Source of the DNA: Lachnoclostridium sp.
GTDB lineage: Bacteria; Bacillota; Clostridia; Lachnospirales; Lachnospiraceae
Direction of reading: 5' to 3'
Length of the DNA stretch: 10,750 bases
NCBI GenBank assembly: GCA_003445895.1
Contig: DMCD01000092.1
Location: 1 to 10,750 of the forward strand
Shown: positions 6,108 to 10,750 of the stretch, piece by piece
Layout: every line of letters starts with the position of its first letter
Numbering within the stretch: position 1 is the first letter of the stretch
Notes under the pieces: generated by a model
Seen by the model: the letters and a program-made list of their open reading frames with translations, nothing else
Told to the model about the DNA's origin: nothing
The model's database searches: none
Made by a program: the position numbers and the translations under genes

Positions 6108-6698
6108 TTATTCTTCCGTCTCCTCGGAACCTTCTTCCTCCGCGTCCGCACCGCCGTCCGGATTCCGCTTCATATAAGCCAGCGCCTCCGAAGTATGCGG
6201 AAGCTCAAAATCCGTTCCGGCTTCATAGGTCACATCCATAAACCAGGTTTCCGGATCCTCCTTGGTGCTCTCGGGAATGATGCCGACCGACAGGCCGTAT
6301 TCCTTCCAGAGACCGCCGTAGGAATCCACTCCGGCCCGCTCGATGGTAAAGTCCTGAGATGCTACGACATTGTTAAACTCCTTGACCAGGTCTTCCGCGT
6401 AATGATCCAGCTCCTCCGCCGGAAAATCATCGGCCACAACCCAGAGCAGCTGCAGCTGCTTCTCCGTCGGCTCCAGAAGAATCACCAGGTCTCTGGAGTA
6501 GGGGTACTCTTCCTTGTCCAGGAACAGTTCTTTTGCGTCATCACTGACCTGCTGCCATTCAATCTCCACGTTTTCCTTCTCTTCAAAGTCGGGATTTGCA
6601 GCCAGCGTATATTCTTGCGGACTTACGATGGTACTCTTGGTGCATCCGCCAAATACGAGGGCCCCTGCACAAACCGTAAGCAGCAGTAACTTCTTCAT
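6108..6698 (-). CDS. putative lipoprotein of unknown function
   Basis: A 196-residue protein with a short lipoprotein signal: KK at residues 2-3, a hydrophobic stretch, then LVFGGC with the candidate lipidated Cys at 19. Phe at -3 is slightly unusual for a lipobox. After cleavage it should be anchored to the outer face of the membrane. The mature part is acidic and ends in a Glu-rich tail (GADAEEEGSEETEE), likely disordered. There are no other cysteines after Cys19 and no catalytic motif that I recognise. The middle (residues about 65-165) looks like one small mixed alpha/beta domain. The ATG has GGAGGA 9 bases upstream and a -10 box TATAAT a further 20 bases away, so it is probably transcribed on its own. 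It is separated from the carboxypeptidase by 95 bases and from yhaO by 286. I do not recognise the family. Confidence 0.85.
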   Translation of the reverse strand: MKKLLLLTVCAGALVFGGCTKSTIVSPQEYTLAANPDFEEKENVEIEWQQVSDDAKELFLDKEEYPYSRDLVILLEPTEKQLQLLWVVADDFPAEELDHYAEDLVKEFNNVVASQDFTIERAGVDSYGGLWKEYGLSVGIIPESTKEDPETWFMDVTYEAGTDFELPHTSEALAYMKRNPDGGADAEEEGSEETEE

Positions 6699-6733
6699 GT
6701 AATTCTTTCCTCCGTAACTCGATAAGTGTTCGT

Positions 6734-6762
6734 ATTATACTCTATCGCCGATGAGAAAAACA
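6734..6762 (-). promoter_or_regulatory. candidate promoter for the lipoprotein gene
   Basis: A perfect TATAAT is found at 6739-6734 on the minus strand, 35 bases upstream of the lipoprotein ATG. The hexamer 17 bases further upstream is TGTTTT, a poor -35 match, and no TGn extended -10 is present. Activity may depend on an activator or an alternative sigma factor. Confidence 0.5.
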
Positions 6763-6764
6763 GT

Positions 6765-6789
6765 AACTTTCGGAAAGTTTAAAACTTTT
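6765..6789 (-). terminator. weak AT-rich inverted repeats after the carboxypeptidase gene
   Basis: On the minus strand AACTTTCCGAAAGTT (6779-6765) forms a 6-bp stem with a 3-base loop and is followed by ACTGTTTTTC. It overlaps a second dyad, AAAGTTTTAAACTTT, at about 6788-6774. The stem is AT-rich, so termination would be weak. The same segment could instead be an operator just upstream of the lipoprotein promoter. Confidence 0.35.
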
Positions 6790-6793
6790 GTAA

Positions 6794-8680
6794 TTAATCC
6801 GCCGAAGTCTTCTCTGCCGGGCGGCTTCCCGGCTTTCTGCGGGACCTGGGCTTTGCCGGCAGAGCCTTTTCCGGAACGGGATTTTCTGCCGCCGCGCTTT
6901 CCGGCAGGACAGCCTCGGGTGCAGCTGGTGCTTCTGCCGTCACCGGCTTCTCCTCCCGCTTTATCCGCGGGAATTCCGCCGTATCCGTACCATCCAGGTC
7001 CATGATATTCTCAGGCTTCAGGTTTTCGGCATCCGCCGCTCTTACCTCGTCTGCCACCGCCGCGGCAGCCCGCGCAGCCTCGGCGCTTTCACCCCAGCGC
7101 TTATCCACGAGATGTGCAAACTCTTCCTCGCTGACGCCCAGCTCCTGCAGGCGCTTTTTGCGCCGCTCTCTGCGGTTCTCCAGGTCCTTTTCCGCCTTTC
7201 TGGCCCGCAGTCCCGAGGTGACGGTAAAGTATAAAACGATCAGGCAGACCAGGAGTCCGCCGACTGCGCCGTACAGCACATTCTTCGGTATATGCTCCGT
7301 CTGCTTGGAAAGATCCCGGAAGAAATAGCGGACAGTGCGTCCCACCTCATGCATTCCTTCCTCGATGCCGCTGATGAATTCGGCAAACTTACCGGAGATG
7401 GTGCCATTTTCCCCGGACTCGGACTCGGCCGTACCGGTTTCCGTGCTCTCTGTCTCCGTCGGCGCCGTCGCGGCGATGGCCTTCGATTCGCTCAGCACGT
7501 AGACACCGCCGATGACGCGGTCATCGTAGGAATACCGCAGATAGGCCGCCGCCCCCGCCGGGGCGTCTGCCGGCAGCTCCTCTCCCGTAAGGACCGTGCG
7601 CTCCGCATCGGAGAACTCCGCATCCACAGGCAGGGTCACCACCGCATTCTCGTCCATGGAAAGATCCGACGGCTCATACATCTCGCCGCCCAGTTCCACG
7701 GGCGCATCCCCGGTCACCAGGTTCTGTTCATATTCTGCAATGCCCACATTCTTAAACTGGTTGAAGCCGAAGTTTAAGAGGGCAATGGTATCGCTGTAAT
7801 GGGTTCTCGCCGTGCTCTTCATCGTCACCGCGATGAGGCGGCGATCCTCCTTGACGGCGTAGGTCACCAGGGTCTGTCCCGCGATGGAGGTATATCCTGT
7901 CTTTCCTGCCACGGCGTAGGGATAATACTCCGGGCTGGTCTCATCCTCCGTGATGAGGAGCTTGTGCTCCATCTTGACTGTGGGGCCGCCGGGATAGTTC
8001 TTGGTGGGCCCGATCTTGTGGCTGGTGGCGGAACCAATCTCCAGAAGCTTCTCGTTGCTGTAGGCCGCCTTGCCGATCAGCGCCATGTCATAGGCGGAGG
8101 TCAGCTGGGTCTCGTCGTTCAGGCCCGAGGGATTGGCAAAATGGCTGTCCTCGCAGCCCAGCTCCTTCACCTTCCGGTTCATCATGTCGACGAATCCGTC
8201 CCGGCTTCCCGCCACATGCTCTGCAAGGGCGTTGGCGGACTGGTTAGAGGATGCCAGCAGCAGCAGATAGAGGCAGTCCTCCACCGAGAGGACATCTCCC
8301 TCATCCAGGGAATACTTGTTTCCGCTGCCTCCCTCCACGTTATAGACGGCGTCGTGGGAGAATACCACCTGTTCGTCCAGGGCCGCGTTCTCCAGAACCA
8401 CCAGGGCTGTCAGAAGCTTGGTGATGCTGGCAGGCGCCTCCTGCATGTGAATCCGCTGTCCGTAGAGGACCGCGCCGGAATCCAGATCCATGACAATGCC
8501 CGACTCGGACAGTACCCCCGTATCGTAGGGCCATACCGGCCGCCGGAGCATAATGCCGTAAGCTTCCGCTGTCCGGGGAAGAGGAGCCCCGTAGGCAGCC
8601 GCAGCCGGCGTCAGTGCCAGCACCGCCGCGCCGAGGATGGCGCAGACGGATGCCGTCCATCTATATTTAAATAAATGCAT
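6794..8680 (-). CDS. D-alanyl-D-alanine carboxypeptidase with membrane anchor and cytoplasmic tail
   Basis: A 628-residue low-molecular-weight penicillin-binding protein of the PBP5/DacF type (peptidase S11) that removes the terminal D-Ala from peptidoglycan stem peptides outside the membrane. An N-terminal signal peptide (hydrophobic about 9-29, cleavage near AAAAYGA, 26-32) precedes the catalytic domain. The active-site motifs are complete: SITK at 85-88 (Ser85 nucleophile, Lys88), SSN at 144-146 and KTG at 260-262. A DacF-like beta domain follows to about 400, then a Thr/Glu/Ser-rich linker (405-427), a single transmembrane helix (about 468-488), and some 138 residues predicted inside the cell: a basic coiled part, an Ala-rich helix, then an Ala/Pro/Lys-rich end. 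Typical family members stop near 380-450 with an amphipathic helix, so the tail is an addition. The ATG lies 2 bases after the glycosyltransferase stop, with AGGAG 11 bases upstream. Confidence 0.95.
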   Translation of the reverse strand: MHLFKYRWTASVCAILGAAVLALTPAAAAYGAPLPRTAEAYGIMLRRPVWPYDTGVLSESGIVMDLDSGAVLYGQRIHMQEAPASITKLLTALVVLENAALDEQVVFSHDAVYNVEGGSGNKYSLDEGDVLSVEDCLYLLLLASSNQSANALAEHVAGSRDGFVDMMNRKVKELGCEDSHFANPSGLNDETQLTSAYDMALIGKAAYSNEKLLEIGSATSHKIGPTKNYPGGPTVKMEHKLLITEDETSPEYYPYAVAGKTGYTSIAGQTLVTYAVKEDRRLIAVTMKSTARTHYSDTIALLNFGFNQFKNVGIAEYEQNLVTGDAPVELGGEMYEPSDLSMDENAVVTLPVDAEFSDAERTVLTGEELPADAPAGAAAYLRYSYDDRVIGGVYVLSESKAIAATAPTETESTETGTAESESGENGTISGKFAEFISGIEEGMHEVGRTVRYFFRDLSKQTEHIPKNVLYGAVGGLLVCLIVLYFTVTSGLRARKAEKDLENRRERRKKRLQELGVSEEEFAHLVDKRWGESAEAARAAAAVADEVRAADAENLKPENIMDLDGTDTAEFPRIKREEKPVTAEAPAAPEAVLPESAAAENPVPEKALPAKPRSRRKPGSRPAEKTSAD

Positions 8681-8682
8681 TT

Positions 8683-9657
8683 TTATTCTCTCTCCTGTGT
8701 CGCTTCGGACTTCTCCCCATCCTCACGGTTCACAACCCTGCGGACAATGTAGATGGGTCTGTCCTTGAGTTCTGTGAAGAGAATCGAAATATACTCTCCG
8801 ATAATCCCCACCACAACAAAAAGCATGGCAAACATGAAGCAGAGGGCCACGACGATGGTGGCGTATCCGCTCGGTGTGCCGGTTCTGACACGGCTCCAGA
8901 TCGTGTAGATCATCAGCAGGAGCCCGAGAAAGCCCACAAAAAGCCCCGAATAAACCCCCAGCTTGAGGGGCAGATCCGAGAAACACAGAATGGTATTGAT
9001 GGAAAAACGGACCAGCTTCCGGATGCTGTACTTGCTCTGCCCGGCCACCCGCGGTCTTGCCGCATAGGTGATGGTGGTTTTCCGGAAACCGATATTCTGA
9101 ACATATCCTCTGAGAAAGCGCACCTTCTCCCGGTAGTTTTTGCGCAGCACATCCGCCGCATTCTTCGAGATGGCAAAGAAATCGGAAGCATTTTCCAGAA
9201 GCTCCACATCGGAAATGCGGTTGATAAACCAGTAAAATCCGGCGCTGGTGATATTCTTGACAAGTCCCGCGGAGTGATTCTCCGTGCGGACCATGCTTAT
9301 GACCTCATAACCCTCTTCAAAGCGGGCCACAATATCCTCCGCCAGTTCCGGCGGGTGCTGAAGGTCGGCGTCCATGCAGACAATGCCGTCTCCCCGGGCG
9401 TAATCGATCCCGGCGATCATGGCCGCCTCATGTCCGAAGTTTCTGGAAAATTCTATGACCACAACCCGCGGATTCTGCGCTGCAAATCCCGCAAGGATCT
9501 CCGCGGAACGGTCCGCAGAGCCGTCATTTACAAAGACCAGCTCGTAATCCCAGGGCAGGCCTGCAAATATCGGTTCTGCAGTTTGATAAAATTCCTCCAG
9601 GGCAGCCTCCTCGTTATACACGGAAACCACCACGGACAATGTCTTTGTCTTCTCCAT
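8683..9657 (-). CDS. GtrB/DPM1-like polyprenol-phosphate glycosyltransferase (GT2)
   Basis: A 324-residue membrane glycosyltransferase expected to move a sugar from a nucleotide donor to undecaprenyl phosphate on the cytoplasmic face, supplying a flipped sugar donor for surface-polymer decoration. The GT-A domain shows VVVSVYNEE (9-17), FVNDGSADRS (42-51), FSRNFGHEAA (70-79) and the metal-binding DADLQHPPE (96-104). Two hydrophobic helices follow (about 232-254 and 267-289), the layout of GtrB, CsbB and YkoT proteins. The open frame runs upstream to 9834, but I chose the ATG at 9657: family proteins begin just before VSVYNEE, and this ATG follows the licD stop by one base (TGAGATG), a coupled arrangement. 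The upstream in-frame part is an out-of-frame shadow of licD. The sugar cannot be told. A GtrA-type flippase and GtrC-type transferase are not in view. Confidence 0.94.
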   Translation of the reverse strand: MEKTKTLSVVVSVYNEEAALEEFYQTAEPIFAGLPWDYELVFVNDGSADRSAEILAGFAAQNPRVVVIEFSRNFGHEAAMIAGIDYARGDGIVCMDADLQHPPELAEDIVARFEEGYEVISMVRTENHSAGLVKNITSAGFYWFINRISDVELLENASDFFAISKNAADVLRKNYREKVRFLRGYVQNIGFRKTTITYAARPRVAGQSKYSIRKLVRFSINTILCFSDLPLKLGVYSGLFVGFLGLLLMIYTIWSRVRTGTPSGYATIVVALCFMFAMLFVVVGIIGEYISILFTELKDRPIYIVRRVVNREDGEKSEATQERE

Positions 9658-9658
9658 C

Positions 9659-10507
9659 TCAGGCTTCTTCTGTCCAGAATGTAAAATCCGAATGCTCCGG
9701 AACCCGCTTCTCCTTCGGCGGAAGCTGCATGTAGTCTCCGTAGAGCTGTGTGAGCATCTCATCCGCCCGTGCCGGGGCCATGAGGACCGTGTCCTCAAAG
9801 GGGATGTCCACAACCTCCTCCAGCCAGCTGGCATCCAGGGTCACGTACATCCAGTCCGGTGCATAGTTTGTATAGTATAAGTGTCTGGTTTTCTTTTTGC
9901 GGTCCTTCATGGCCAGCCTCCGCTGCAGCTGATAAATCGCCGGCATCGGAAGCAGCTTTCCGGCCCCCGCGAGCACATGCACGCGGAGTCTGTCCGCCGG
10001 AGCATATTTCTTATAATCCAGCCCGCGGCGGTGTCCCATGGCGAGCCCGTATACCGCTTTCTGCAGAAACCGTGCGGTCCGGTCGCCGTTTTTGCTGTCG
10101 GGTATCCGGTCGATCACGAAAATATCGATCCACAGATGATTCAGCCGCTCGTCATAAAAGGCGGTCTCCTCATTCTCCGAATACCTCTTGCTTTTCTCAT
10201 ATATAATTCTTGCCGTAAAATCGTAGAATACCTCTCCCTGCCGGATATCCTCCGGTCTGAGAAAAGTGATGCCCTCCGGAAGCTCCCGCTTCGCCACCTT
10301 CTGAAACCTCTCATAGTTGGGCCGGGTCATGGCGATATCCACGTCATCGTCCCAGGGAATAAAACCGTGATGGCGCACGGCCCCCAGGAGCGTCCCCGAA
10401 TCCAGGATGTATTTCAGCTTGTATTTCCGGCAGATACGGTCAATTTCCTTCAGCATGACAAGACTTTTGCGGTGTACCTCGGTCAGGTCAAATGCTTCAT
10501 TTCCCAT
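9659..10507 (-). CDS. licD: LicD family protein, phosphotransferase-like
   Basis: A 282-residue LicD protein of the nucleotidyltransferase fold. Members transfer phosphocholine or a similar phospho-group to teichoic acid or other cell-surface glycans. The diagnostic N-terminal motif is present: [20 protein letters not shown], then DVDIAM, covering residues 35-60 with the metal-binding acidic cluster DDDVD at 53-57. A second conserved stretch, [10 protein letters not shown], is at 124-133. There is no membrane segment, so it acts on the cytoplasmic side. The frame contains GTG directly followed by ATG; GGAGGT lies 5 bases before the ATG but only 2 before the GTG, so I place the start at 10507. 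No choline uptake or activation genes (LicA, B or C types) are in view, so the substrate may not be choline. It sits 25 bases after the rfbH-like gene and one base before the glycosyltransferase. Confidence 0.94.
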   Translation of the reverse strand: MGNEAFDLTEVHRKSLVMLKEIDRICRKYKLKYILDSGTLLGAVRHHGFIPWDDDVDIAMTRPNYERFQKVAKRELPEGITFLRPEDIRQGEVFYDFTARIIYEKSKRYSENEETAFYDERLNHLWIDIFVIDRIPDSKNGDRTARFLQKAVYGLAMGHRRGLDYKKYAPADRLRVHVLAGAGKLLPMPAIYQLQRRLAMKDRKKKTRHLYYTNYAPDWMYVTLDASWLEEVVDIPFEDTVLMAPARADEMLTQLYGDYMQLPPKEKRVPEHSDFTFWTEEA

Positions 10508-10512
10508 CACTT

Positions 10513-10518
10513 ACCTCC
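10513..10518 (-). promoter_or_regulatory. ribosome-binding site GGAGGT deciding the licD start
   Basis: GGAGGT on the minus strand is spaced 5 bases from the ATG at 10507 and only 2 from the in-frame GTG at 10510. Normal Firmicute spacing favours the ATG. Confidence 0.75.
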
Positions 10519-10532
10519 GCTTCAGGTCCCGC

Positions 10533-10750
10533 TTACACTGCTGCCTCTGCAGCCTCAGTGATAATCTGTGCCATATAATCGGTCTTCTCGTCGGTCATGC
10601 CCGGATATACGCCCACCCAGAAGGTATCGCGCATGATCCGGTCGGTGTTTTCAAGGCTTCCGGCTACCCGGTAGCCCTGTCCTGTCTTCCGCATCCCGTC
10701 AAAGCAGGGATGCTTTGTCAGATTACCGGCAAACAGCATCCGGGTCTGAA
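10533..10750 (-). CDS. rfbH: RfbH-like PLP-dependent dehydrase/aminotransferase, C-terminal end only
   Basis: Only the last 72 or so residues are in the window; the frame stays open to the edge and reads QTRMLFAGNLTKHP before continuing, so the ATG at 10739 is internal and not a start. The segments TRMLFAGNLT, LENTDRIMRDTFWVGVYPG and the C-terminal helix match my knowledge of the end of RfbH (CDP-6-deoxy-threo-glycero-4-hexulose-3-dehydrase), a member of the DegT/DnrJ/EryC1/StrS fold. RfbH removes the 3-hydroxyl of a CDP-4-keto-6-deoxyhexose with PMP and an iron-sulfur cluster, on the way to CDP-3,6-dideoxyhexoses or related sugars. The His that replaces the usual PLP lysine and the cluster cysteines lie outside the window, so a related sugar aminotransferase is not excluded. 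It is the upstream neighbour of licD, 25 bases away, and fits a surface-glycan locus. Confidence 0.78.
   Translation of the reverse strand, partial: QTRMLFAGNLTKHPCFDGMRKTGQGYRVAGSLENTDRIMRDTFWVGVYPGMTDEKTDYMAQIITEAAEAAV

Noticed and set aside
6051..6689. Plus-strand open frame of 212 codons opposite the lipoprotein gene
   Set aside because: The minus-strand frame has a lipoprotein signal, GGAGGA and TATAAT; the plus frame has none of these and shows no family.
7799..8674. Plus-strand open frame of 291 codons opposite the carboxypeptidase
   Set aside because: It is antisense to the SITK/SSN/KTG-bearing domain, and no family features are visible.
9658..9834. Upstream extension of the glycosyltransferase frame to an ATG at 9834
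   Set aside because: The extra 59 residues are Arg/Ser-rich and overlap licD out of frame, and the family N-terminus fits the ATG at 9657 in a TGAGATG junction.
10533..10739. A complete 68-residue small protein starting at 10739
   Set aside because: The frame stays open to the window edge and the residues before the ATG (QTR) continue the RfbH-like match, so this is the end of a larger gene.

Overview
The window reads as chromosome of a moderately GC-rich Firmicute, most likely a gut-type Clostridia/Lachnospiraceae. The reasons are strong GGAGG ribosome-binding sites, a yhaO-yhaN pair, a lipoprotein signal of Gram-positive type, LicD and RfbH surface-polymer genes, and short gene spacing. 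The taxon is an inference from gene content only. All ten genes lie on the minus strand, so transcription runs from high to low coordinates. I see no tRNA, rRNA, CRISPR array, insertion sequence or phage gene, and no gene-free stretch longer than about 290 bases.

Right end (10750 to 6794), in transcription order: the 3' end of an rfbH-like PLP-dependent sugar dehydrase/aminotransferase, a LicD-family transferase, a GtrB/DPM1-like polyprenol-phosphate glycosyltransferase with two membrane helices, and a D-Ala-D-Ala carboxypeptidase with a signal peptide, a C-terminal membrane anchor and a long cytoplasmic tail. The last three genes are separated by 1 and 2 bases, so they look like one translationally coupled cell-envelope operon that makes or decorates a surface glycopolymer and trims peptidoglycan.

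Middle (6793 to 5822): a monocistronic-looking lipoprotein of unknown function with its own -10 box and GGAGGA site. It is followed by a 286-base AT-rich intergenic region holding three tandem 11-bp repeats, a candidate promoter and two hairpins, one of them a good intrinsic-terminator candidate just upstream of yhaO.

Left part (5821 to 776): yhaO (SbcD/Mre11-like metallophosphoesterase), yhaN (SbcC/Rad50-like ATPase with a membrane hairpin in place of a zinc hook), a cyclophilin-type peptidyl-prolyl isomerase, and a GNAT acetyltransferase with an unusual N-terminal extension. The gaps are 27 bases, a 4-base overlap and 4 bases, consistent with one operon in which a membrane-tethered nuclease/ATPase complex is co-expressed with a foldase and an acetyltransferase.

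Left end (703 to 1): ispE, the CDP-methylerythritol kinase of the MEP isoprenoid pathway, cut by the window edge and probably driven by its own promoter in the 72-base gap after the GNAT gene.

I found no convincing new defence or mobile system. The points most worth a second look are the membrane-hairpin SMC-like ATPase and its coupled neighbours, the carboxypeptidase tail, the two-part GNAT protein, and the structured region upstream of yhaO.
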